64,000 bases of DNA, taken from assembly GCF_018320785.1 (NCBI RefSeq), contig NC_054869.1, positions 31,660,289 to 31,724,288 of the forward strand. The letters run 5' to 3'. This stretch comes from Cheilinus undulatus (taxonomy: Eukaryota > Chordata > Actinopteri > Labriformes > Labridae). Below are positions 38,501 through 48,631 of the stretch, piece after piece. The translations under genes and the position numbers were made by a program. Every line of letters starts with the position of its first letter. The first letter of the stretch is position 1. The notes beneath the pieces are model-generated. The model was not told the origin of the DNA. It was given only the letters and a program-made list of their open reading frames with translations, and made no database searches.

Positions 38501-41500
38501 TGTCGCTGACGAGGACCACCCCGTTAGTTTCAGGTATGAATTGATATTCGACACCATGAACCGTCTCATTGCAGCAGTAGTACACATAAGAGGCTGAGGG
38601 GTTCAGGTTCCAGCTGCTGGGATCGGGGATTTCTGGAGGGAGCAACAACAGAAAACTTAAATTAAGCTTAATAAGGTTAAAGCAAAATTAAAGAGTCTAC
38701 GGACATGCTAGCTGCTCTGTGAGGCTAAACAGTGTCAATAACATTTTGAAAATGACAGTATATTATAACATTGTCAACATCTGAGCTTGAGAAAGACAAA
38801 TTTGAGTCATCTTTAGGATATCAAACATTTGAATCAACTTAGCAGTTTTCAGCTACTTCATAAAAAAGAAAAAAAAATATCAGCTTGCTGGTGAATGAAG
38901 AGAAAAAATATGTTTTATTTGGACAAAGAGTGGGATGAAACTCTATCCCACAACATATCATAGTCTTGAATTAGGATACAATTATTGAACTGCTGGCATT
39001 AAATACCGGTAATGTTTATGTTAAATACAGAGCTATAGATTTCTCTCCTAGTTTGGCTCGCTGACTCACAGTCGAATCGCATCACAACTTAACTTAAGAA
39101 GTTAACAGACCAAAGACTATGCTGACAGCAGGATAAAAGAAGAAGGATGATAACAGTGAAATTATTCCAGGCAAAATAAGAAGTAAAGGTGCAAGCGTGG
39201 TAAGAGGTCAAACTGGGACCTAAATGCATAAGATCTTCAACCCTGCACTTAACCTTTTTGGGGCATTTATGTTCTTCAGTTAATCAAATATATTGAATAT
39301 CTCTGCCTCAAACTAGTTGTTTTCCCTTTTGCTTAATCAAGAGAATAACATAAAAGAGAAAAAACCTTTAAACCCTAAAAAATTTAATTTGTCCAATAAG
39401 TTGATCTGAGTTCAGATGCAATCAAGGGGCAAGTGTGGTAGAAGACAGTAAATTAATCCTTGTTATGGTAAACTATAAATTAACTTATTCGGTACAAGAC
39501 AGCCAGCTGTAGGTCACACAGCAGCAAAATATTTGGAATTTTATTTATTATTGCAAATCTTTAAAGCTGCAAATCTGCACTCAAATGTAGTTATAGAAAA
39601 CTGTCCCAAATATTGGGACAGAAGTGAAAACCAGTGAAGTCTCAGTGAAACCCCAATCGGGAACAACCATGTGGAAAAGGCTGCTCACATACCAGAGGCT
39701 TTCACTGGTCGTCAAGTCTTTTGTTTTCTTACGTAACAGCCTGAACTCACAGCCAGATAATTCAAAGGCACCGCTCTAATGCAGCGTGAATGACAACAAC
39801 CATCTATAGGAGAGGACTGAACTTTGGACAAGGTGAAGGTTGTTAAATGTTTACTTCTTAACTCATTCTTCTTTTAAATTTTGGAAATGGATCACTGTTA
39901 TTCTGCTTGTTGTAACATCCCCCCATGCACAAACTTACTTGTGTAACTGTCCAGTTTTGGGTGCACAATGTTGACTTTGCCGTATTTTTCTGCTTCCTTT
40001 GCTGCTTTCGACGACCATGTGCCAGTCACCAGGTAATCTGCACACCTGTCCGCTTTAAGGCCAATCAGGTTTAGTGGTACAGCACTAAACTGTCCAGACC
40101 CACCACCCTGGAGAAACATCACCTTGTAGTTGTCTGGGATTTTTCTGCAGAGACACGAGTCATTGTGTGCAACAATGTGGACAAGCGGACAGCTCAACAT
40201 CATGTGGTAGCAGCAAACAAAGTCTGAATTTTAATTTGATCTACAAGAAATATTTTCAATTTGCATACAAAAAAAAAAACAATACATTAGTATTAGTGTT
40301 GGACACAATGATGATGAAATATAACAAATGAAGCTGTGTTCTCAATCTTAATGAAAATCAATGCTTTCTGGTGCTTTTATGAGATGCTAAAGCAAATGTT
40401 AGAGTAGGTTAAGAATTAGAACATATACTGAACATTGACATGGCAGCTAAACAATTCCAAATATTAGGCATAGTACAGTGGAGTTTTGTTCATGTTTCTT
40501 ATATGTACTATAATGTGGTTTTAGAAGTAAGCTGATATATTATGAAGTCCGTCATGGTCCTCTCTGCTTCCAAAAAGTATTTAAAACTTTTCATATTTTA
40601 AAAGGGAATTGAAAGAAGATATAAAGTAACCCCCTTGTTTTGAAGTGTGCTGATGGTGTTGCAGTGCAAGTTCAGGAGTGAAGGGGTAGAACAAGAAGGG
40701 AACAGTGGGAGTAAACACAAAACTTACAACAACTCTCGGAGAAGACTTTCTGTTGTATTGATGATTTTGTTGAAGTCCGATGATCTGTGGCTCATTTCTA
40801 GTTTGAAGAGAATATTTAAAAAATGAATAAAACAGCAGTCATCATTTATTAAACAAATTTAGGCAGAAGAAAAAATATGCATCAATAAACATTAACTTTC
40901 TATAAATTGAACAGCAGTGCACAAAAGATTTTGCATAATAGGTACACAGCTTGATAATGATGAATACAGCAGTTAAACTCTCAAAACGTCATTAAAAAAC
41001 GTCTTAAGCTCTACTTACCCAGAACACTGATACCAGTGTTGCGGTAGTTGAGAAGCTCCTTCTGTGCTTGAAGCAGCACCTGCAACATAAGGGACAATCA
41101 AATGAAAAATCACTCAAGTCCAGAACTACAGGAGCTGATTTTTAGGTCTTTGCCAGTATCCAGGCAGTTTTACAATTTGCATTGCAGCTTCAACCCCTAT
41201 GGAGTTTCATAAAGCCTTTTTAGTGTACATTCAACTCAGTTTTACTGAAGAGGGCAGTAAAGAACACGTTACTATAGATGGAGGTAAGGATAATTATAAA
41301 GTTGAGGGGAAGAGCAACCCAAGCATGTGACTACCCAGAGTGCACTGTGAAGCAATGGCAGAATCAACGAGACTATGTGTGACTTTATTAACTAAAGTTA
41401 AATTGTGTTTTCAAGTTCCCTTCCTTTTTTGAGAGAAAAAATTACCTTTATCTTTCTTGGTAGGTCAAACCACGCTGCAGCTGTCTACAGATTATTTTTG

Positions 41501-44500
41501 AATTACAGTTAGTGAGATTATCAGACATTTTTGTGAAATTATGATTAGTAAATTACTGACGTTTTAACATATTTCCTTACATAATTTCTTTCTGGTACTT
41601 TGGTCCCCAAAGAGTTGAGTTGATCAACTACAACTAACCTACATTCTCAGAAGTATTACCACCTGTCAATTAGTGGCAAGGCCCCTTATTAGGCTGGGGT
41701 CATGGCCCCCATAATCCGCCAGACTCCTGACACTATCATTCACTGGCCAACCAAAGGCTAACAATTGTCCTATAAAGTTTCTTTGGTTTTGTATGAACAT
41801 AAAATAATTTTACTGACACAGCACCTGCCTGTCACACGGTGAGCTCAGATTTAAAATTGTAAGGAGAGGAGATGAAGCGGATTTCTCTTACAAAAATCAG
41901 AAAGTGTGAGAGTGAGGAGGGAGAAAGGCGGGTTTTAAAGTTGTTACAATTTTCACTATGTTTTGAGATCATCTATCAAAATATGTTTCTAAAAATTAGT
42001 TCCTAAAAGAGAAGAAAGCTAGGATATGTAAATATACTTTTTAATTCATTTTTTTGAAAATCAAGTTTTATTTTAATATGCATTTTATACATGTCTGAGT
42101 TTTGCTTTAAAATACAAAACCTTTTTTTACCTGAAAAAAAAAGAAAAATATATTGCATAACATTTCGTTAATACTTTATATTTTGATGACGTATTGTAAA
42201 CTACGCAAAGACCCAGTTCTTTAATATACAGTTTAAACCAGAAGTTTACATACACTATATAAAAAGACACATAAACTTTTTTTTCTCACCGTCTAACATT
42301 AAATCAGATTAAACTTTTCCGGTTTTTGGTCAATTAGGATTACCAAAATTATTTCTATTTGCTAAATGCCAGACTAATGAGAGAGATCGTTTTTTAGACA
42401 TTTTTTTTATTATTTTCTTGAGAGTCAAAAGTTTACATACACTAAGATTACTATGCCTTTAAACAATTTGGGAAAGCCCAGATGATGATGTCATGTCTTT
42501 GGAAGCCTCTGATAGGTTTATTGACAACATTTGAGTTAATTAGAGGCACACCTGTGTATGTATTTTAAGGCACACCTGAAACACGCTGCTTCTTTGTGTA
42601 ACATCATGGGAAAATCAAAAGAAATCAGCCAAGATATCAGGAAGAGAACTGTGGACTTGCACAAGTCTGGTTCATCCTTGGGTGCAATTTCCAGATGCCT
42701 GAAGGTGCCACGTTCATCTGTTCAAACAATTATACTCAAGTATAAACACCATGGGAATGTCCAGCCATCATACCGCTCAGGAAGGAGACGGGTCATGTGT
42801 CCTAGAGATGAATGTGCTTTGGTCTGAAAAGTGCATCTCAACCCAAGAACAAAAGCAAAAGACCTTGTGAAGATGCTGGCTGAAGCTGGTAAGAGTGTGT
42901 CATTATCAACAGTCAAACAAGTCCTGTACCGACATGGGCTGAAAGGCCACTCTCCCAGGAAGAAGCCATTACTCCGAAAGAAACATAAAAAAGCCAGATT
43001 ACAGTTTGCAAATGCACACAGGGACAAAGACCTTAATTTTTGGAGACATGTTCTGTGGTCTGACGAAACTAAAATTGAACTTTTTGGCCATGATGATCAT
43101 CGTTACATTTGGAGAAAAAAAGGGGGAAGCTTGCAAGCCTGAGAACACCATCCCAATTGTGAAACATGGGGTGGCAGCATCATGTTGTGGGGTTGTTTTG
43201 CTGCAGGAGGGACTGGTGCACTTCACAAAATAGATGGCATCATGAGGAAAGAACATTATGTGAAAATACTGAAGCAACATCTCAGGACATCAGCCAGGAA
43301 GTTAAAGCTTGGGTGCATATGGGTTTTCCAAATGGACAATGACCCTAAGCATACAGCCAAACTGGTTACAAAGTGGCTTAAGGATAACAAAGTCAATGTT
43401 TTGGAGTGGCCATCACAAAGCCCTGATCTCAATCCCATTAAAAATTTATGGGCAGAGCTGAAAAGGCATGTGCGAGCAAGGCGGCCTAAAAACTTGGCTG
43501 TTAGACCAGTTCTGCCAGGAGGAATGGGCCAAAATTCCTGCAAACTATTGTGAGAAGCTTGTGGAAGCATATCCAAAACGTTTGACCCAAGTCATACAGT
43601 TTAAAGGCAATGCTACCAAATACTAATGAAATGTATGTAAACTTCTGACTCTCAAGAAAATAACAAAAAAATGTCTAAAAAATTATCTCTGTCATTATTC
43701 TGGCATTTAGCAAATAGAAATAATTTGGTAATCCTAATTGACCAAAAACAGGAAAAGTTTAATCTGATTTAAAGTTAGACGGTGAGAAAAAAAAAGTTTA
43801 TGTGCCTTTTTATACAGTGTATGTAAACTTCTGGTTTCAACTGTATGTTTAAATGATTTAATAACGCACTTTTTGTGAGAGAATAAAACAAAGTCCAAGG
43901 AAACAGCAAATACCTGAATAGTACTGTATGAGACCGAAGAAAGTAACAAAGCCGTCTGCCTTAATGCAACTATACGTAAGTTTTTCGCTTAACATTTGAT
44001 GTTATTTGCATTTATAATGTGTTGGCTGAGGTGATGGCATGCATGGGGTATTTCTGCCATCTAGAGGCTGCCTGTGTTTCTGCTGCTACCAATGAGGTAC
44101 AAAGGAACAGGTTTCCACATGAATGAATGAGGCTGATGCAATTCAACACTGTGTTTTCAGCTTGTTGGAGCTGCTGACAAACGGCAAGCATACTTCACCA
44201 GAGTCATTAACCCACATATAGCTGCAGGATTGTCTCCGTCTGTGAGAGAAATATGCTCCCCACATTGACCACTCATGTGAACACAGCATTAATAAATGTC
44301 GTTACATTGACAGATTAAATAACAGACTTAGATAATACGCCTAAGTGTGTATTATGCAGAAACGTCTTCAACACAGAGAGTCTCACGTCTGCTTCACTCA
44401 AGTGATATAATTTTCGCAGCACTGCGTTAAGCTCATTTTAACGATCTTTCCTCCTTTTATAAACGTTACACAATCTTAAATATACAGGAGTATCTACAAC

Positions 44501-44561
44501 TTACTGTCTGGGGGAGTTTTGCAGGCCCAGCGCCGAAGTTGATGGTCTGCGTTTGCTCCAT
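35544..44561 (-). CDS. psat1: Phosphoserine aminotransferase 1, nine exons, 368 aa
   Basis: Catalyses the second step of serine synthesis in the cytosol: 3-phosphohydroxypyruvate plus glutamate to phosphoserine plus 2-oxoglutarate, with pyridoxal phosphate (PLP). Exons in coding order: 44561-44505, 41079-41019, 40797-40728, 40144-39939, 38632-38460, 37838-37669, 37262-37134, 35910-35773, 35646-35544. All borders are AG/GT and every phase closes, giving 1,107 nt. The start reads [17 protein letters not shown], the class V aminotransferase opening. Other landmarks are [16 protein letters not shown] (about 75-82), [15 protein letters not shown], and AGAQKN with the PLP lysine at residue 199. SRMNVPFR and [13 protein letters not shown] close the fold. 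Length and nine-exon layout match human PSAT1 (370 aa). Two Tc1-like elements sit in introns and do not disturb splice sites. The gene looks intact. Confidence 0.97.
35980..36995 (+). pseudogene. Tc1-like transposon, 3'-truncated, in psat1 intron 8
   Basis: The left terminal repeat starts CAGTGTCTATCAAAGTATTC after TA at 35,978-35,979. Plus-strand transposase remnants follow: [20 protein letters not shown] (36,435-36,494), [11 protein letters not shown] and then [16 protein letters not shown] near 36,925-36,970 (second catalytic Asp). The copy stops around 36,995 before the third acidic motif, and no right end is present. It lies antisense to psat1, between exons 8 and 7. Same family as 13,950-14,919. 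Confidence 0.8.
42229..43843 (+). mobile_element. Sleeping-Beauty-like Tc1 element with IR/DR ends, in psat1 intron 1
   Basis: A 1,615-bp element with both ends, flanked by TA dinucleotides (42,227-42,228 and 43,844-43,845). The outer repeats read CAGTTTAAACCAGAAGTTTA at the left and its near-perfect inverse at the right. An inner copy of the core (AAAAGTTTACATACACTAAG) lies about 195 bases in from the left, and its inverse (GTATGTAAACTTCTGACTCTC) lies about 200 bases in from the right. This double-repeat arrangement is known as IR/DR in the Sleeping Beauty group. Paired ends and preserved TA sites suggest a fairly young insertion. It lies antisense to psat1, in its first intron. Confidence 0.92.
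42606..43626 (+). pseudogene. Tc1 transposase of the IR/DR element, inactivated
   Basis: The start [20 protein letters not shown] opens the paired-like HTH domain ([20 protein letters not shown]). [11 protein letters not shown] holds the first catalytic Asp and [12 protein letters not shown] the second. Damage seen: a TGA at 42,825-42,827, a shift around 43,120 that moves the [18 protein letters not shown] segment into the next frame, a compensating shift near 43,170 before [10 protein letters not shown], a Lys in [11 protein letters not shown] where the catalytic Glu is expected, and another shift near 43,500. The tail still ends in TKY then TAA at 43,624-43,626. It cannot make active enzyme. 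Confidence 0.9.
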
Positions 44562-44730
44562 AGTGTGAAATTATTTCCTGTGTTATTTGATGTTTTCTTG
44601 GTTTGATTTAGCGATGCGGACGGTCCTCCTCTAAACCTCGGCTCTGCTGCTGCCGCTGCTCTCCTCCAGCTCGCCCCAGCGTGGATGCTAGTTTTCTAGC
44701 TAGGTGGGCGATGGTGCGTTCACGTTAGCC
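44562..44730 (-). promoter_or_regulatory. psat1: psat1 5' UTR and promoter region
   Basis: The sequence just upstream of the psat1 start is GC-rich with several CpGs (44,610-44,720), unlike the AT-rich DNA beyond it, as expected for a housekeeping promoter. I looked for an ATF4-type element (psat1 is an ATF4 target in mammals) and saw no clear match. The start site is not fixed. Confidence 0.5.
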
Positions 44731-44734
44731 TCGT

Positions 44735-46055
44735 AAATTTGGACAGTTAGACTTGAAACCTCGCGTGAAAGAATGCAAAATAAAGAAAATATCAATTTTT
44801 ATCTATTTTATCTATATATTTGAAAAACATTATCAAACTTGAGAAATATTAGATACACACTAAATAAAAACACATTAGTAGCATTATTCCAAAATCAACC
44901 TTGTGACCTTGGATGCCGTGAACCCTTTCTGATATGATGAATATTCATTTAAATGGCATTAGCAGATAGATTTACATGTAGCTGAACTTCTGGGATCCAA
45001 TGCTACGAGAAAGGCACCTGCTTTTGCCAGGTGATAGTTCAGCTATAAGGTGATATAAGGGAATATCTTCATATTTCGGTATCTTTTGAACGTAGCACAA
45101 GACCAAAATCTTACGCTACCCATTTCATTGGCTGATGTCACATGCCCTATTTTCAGAAGGGCTGTGATTTGTGGATATGGACTCTGGTCTGCACTGATTG
45201 GCTACACGCTAACACAATGAAACCATGAGCGCGCGCTTAGACGTCAGGAGCAGGAACCAGGCTGACGAGCTGACAACTTGTGCACAGATTTCACCAATGC
45301 AGCCCTGTAAAATTATTAAAATTATTCCTACAGTCTATGTGTAAAACATTGGGTCGTAAGATGCAAACAAGACAGTGATGTATCCTTCACTCTCTGTAAT
45401 GTACATCCAAAGACTATCATTTATGTTGAACTTGTGAACACACTCGAGCTCTATGGCAGAGCATCTGCTGCTACTTGCTGGACTATATTTATGATGACTT
45501 TTGAGCTCTTTTTAAAGAATTTCTTATTTGGCTGTACAGCATTTGAGAGAAAACTGGAGAGTGAATTTTACATATGTAACCTCATTATTTTGCTCTATAT
45601 ACAACTACTGTGTTTTTATTTTTCTCTTCTTTTAGCTGTAAATGTAATTATTTATAACAACCATTGCTATTCTGTTTACTTTGCTTTCATCAAACCCCTG
45701 GTGCTCTTCATCTGTTCCTATTTTTGTTTCATACCCCTATTTTTGAACAACCAAAGATATCAATAAATCATTATTTTAAAAAATATGAGCACAAATTACC
45801 TTGAACTTTTTAATTTGATTTTATTAAGTGAGTCAGGGTCAAAGTATTACAGTACATTTAATAAATAATTACATTCAATAAAAGAAAATCATTGTTCCAA
45901 AAGGAAATAAATAGATTTCATGTGACAGACCCCATTTAAGTAGCTCATTCAGAATTACTGTAGAGTTACATTAAATCCATCCAGGTATGTTAACCCTTAC
46001 TCACAAAAAAATTATTCACATTCACTAACAATTTCAAGAACCAACACATACAAAC
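44735..46055. other. Intergenic between kiss1ra and psat1, no gene
   Basis: AT-rich sequence. The open frame at 45,434-45,766 (plus) is hydrophobic only because of its T-rich composition and has no start context, splice sites or family resemblance. Confidence 0.5.
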
Positions 46056-46059
46056 ACTC

Positions 46060-46700
46060 ACATAGACATAGAAATGGGACAAATTAAGGTGTTTCTTAGA
46101 ACTTATGGAATAGGGTGGTTTGCAGCTCCATTTCTTCTACAGAGCATAAATTTTGCTTCATATACTATAAATTGCATTTCTTTGTTGCTGCCTTCTGACA
46201 TTGTCCTTTCATTTTTCAAACATTTCATGAGTGCCTTCCATTTTTGAAGCGTGGGTGATTGTTTTTCAAGTGGTGCAGCACAAACTTTGTATAAACTAAT
46301 GACGAAAATAAAATTTGTGATTCAATCAGATATTTTATTTTGCCACAATTTTGAAAGAGACAAGTCACTGTTGAAAATTCCACTCTATAATGACATGTTT
46401 CTGAAAACATTTTTTGATTTTATCCCCAGTTTCCCTCTTTTGACACAATCCCAAAAGGCATGTATGAGGGAGTCCCTCTGAGAGCTGCATTTAAAACATT
46501 TATCAGAGGAGCTGGAGTGGAATGTGTGGATTTTGTCTGTACTATAACATAATCTAGTCATTAAATCATACTGAATCAGACATAGATTGTCACTGGTGGT
46601 AATGTTTTACGTAAGTTTAAAACAGTCCCTCCATCCTACAACACTGACATATTGGTTCCAATTGTAAATGTTTTGTAATAATTCAGCATTGCTTTTGGCC
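46060..46700 (-). mobile_element. L1-type LINE ORF2 C-terminal remnant
   Basis: The minus strand from about 46,560 downward reads LIQYDLMTRLCYSTDKIHTF, then DKCFKCSSQRDSLIHAFWDC, the CxxC...HxFWxC motif found near the end of L1-type ORF2 proteins. The reading continues to RKHV-like basic sequence and a stop near 46,390. Upstream reverse transcriptase domains are missing. The family clade is not determined. Confidence 0.7.
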
Positions 46701-46704
46701 TTGA

Positions 46705-47330
46705 TAATAATATCATACAGAACCTACAAGTCATCTCTTTTAAACCTTTTAATTGAAGTTTAGTTTTTTTTTTGTGTAGATACTACAATTTCAAGATCCA
46801 AGTTTCTCATCATACAATTTCTCAATTGTAAACACCTGAAAACCTCAGTATCTTTAATTTATATGAAGCCTTTAGTTATTGAAAGGGACAAACAGAATTT
46901 CTTTTTGTTTTGTTTTATTGTTTTATGTTTGTACAGCATACGGTAACATATGTTGAACACCTGCCACTTTACTGTACACTGCTGGACCTGAGTACAAGTT
47001 TCATTCTTTCATGAGCCATCATATTCAGAATGACAATATGTAGCTAATCGGCTTTTTTCTTTCCAAAAATCACAGGTTTTTAATCATCAACCAATCAAGA
47101 TTCAGATTTCTCTTCATTGTCCACTGCAGATTCATTGATAGCATTACAATTACCTAATAATCGTCTCTCAAAATTTGCCAGCAGTGCAAAACAGTGTGCA
47201 TTGTTTTATTCTACCCTGTAGCTGGATGTACAAGTTGCTTGCTATATCTAAACAAAAATAAATAGCCTTAGCAAATAAGAGCATTCACAAACAGTATTCA
47301 CATGTGTGGTTAACGTTGGTTGTGATGGAC
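46705..47330. other. Intergenic, nothing recognised
   Basis: AT-rich; part may be further decayed LINE sequence. No gene. Confidence 0.4.
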
Positions 47331-47333
47331 TTA

Positions 47334-47873
47334 CAGTGCTTAACAAATTTATTAGACCACCCTAACCCTAACCAGAGTAAGGTTTATGCCACAGCTGCCC
47401 TAAATTAACAGCATTGGTAATTACCAAAATCATTTTTTATGTTTCTGCAATGGTTAATACACCAATATGTAGAAGTTCTTTAACCCAAATGATATTTTTA
47501 ATGCTAAAATATAATTATTATTGTTATCCATGAATTTTCAAATTAACTGATTTACAAAAAAACTGAAAAAATAGTAAAGCACATTATTATTTATTGATTA
47601 CTATGTCAAATTATAGTTATTTACTTGAACAGAACAGAAAAAGGAGTTTTAGTGGTTGAATGTTATGCTTGATTAATTTCTGACTTCTCAGAGAAGCCCA
47701 GTGAGCCGGCTCAAATTTGGGTGAATTCAGTTTGAAATCCCTCATTCCTGTTCAAAATGGTAAAACGTGGAGAGCTCACTGAAAATGAAAGAGTCCGCAT
47801 TAAAGCACTTCATGATGCTGGATGGTCTCTAAGACAAATATGACAGGTGGTCTAATAAATTTGTTAAGCACTG
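47334..47873 (+). mobile_element. 540-bp internally deleted Tc1-like element
   Basis: The left end is CAGTGCTTAACAAATTTATT and continues AGACCACCC. The right end is its inverse, GGTCTAATAAATTTGTTAAG then CACTG. TA lies outside both ends (47,332-47,333 and 47,874-47,875). Inside, the transposase start survives (MVKRGELTENERVRIKALHD, about 47,759-47,818), continues AGWSLRQI and meets a TGA, then runs straight into the right end. The rest of the gene is deleted. It depended on a full-length relative to move. Confidence 0.9.
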
Positions 47874-47879
47874 TAATTC

Positions 47880-48631
47880 TTGAATATTTTGTTTAAGGCT
47901 GCAAAATTTTCAGAGAAAAAGTGAAAAAAAGCTTTCATAATTACCCAGAGAGTAAAAAGTGGCTGTTTAATGATGGTTATTTTCAAAATACATCATCACG
48001 GTTTTAAACCATAAAACATGGAATATTTTCACAAAAGCAACTTTTGAAGAAGTCTAATCAATACCAATTAAATTTCGATGAATAAATATACTAATAACAT
48101 GGTTCAGTGGAAGAATTCGAGTGTATATTGAAACTAAAATATCTCTCTGAATTGTTGGGTGTTAGTTCATGAAAAAAGACGTCTCCAGTGAAGGACAGTA
48201 GATCCATTGAAACCCTTTTAAATACTTCAACATGGCTGCTGATTATAAAGAATGCAGTTACTTATTTTGTTTAACAAGAAACCATCATGAAGCCAAACCA
48301 TTTTAAATCTAATGAACTGATTCATTCGTGCAGCTATACGAGAAGAGTGTGACAAAAATAACTGTATTGAAGCAGCTCGTGGAGGTCACAAGAGGCACCT
48401 GACTGGTTTGTCCTTCTGAAGAGATCACATGATCTGCAGTGATTCTCAGTGTGTGTGAGCCTGTCACTTACTGGTGTTCTAACAGCTTTCCATATTGGGT
48501 TCACAATGTGCCATGTTGGTCTGTGTGTCTTTGTGTCAGTATATGATACACACACACTGACCAGACCGTCTCATCTCCTGACTATAAATAAATTAACAAT
48601 GTGCAGAGAGATGGAGTGCAGAGTGTAACCT
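47880..48631 (-). other. kiss1ra 3' flank
   Basis: Sequence past the receptor stop codon on the minus strand, part of which must be 3' UTR. No clear AATAAA was pinned down close to the stop. No other gene. Confidence 0.4.

Noticed and set aside
45434-45766. Hydrophobic 110-codon frame suggesting a membrane protein
   Set aside because: Hydrophobicity comes from T-rich DNA; no start context, splice sites or conserved motif.
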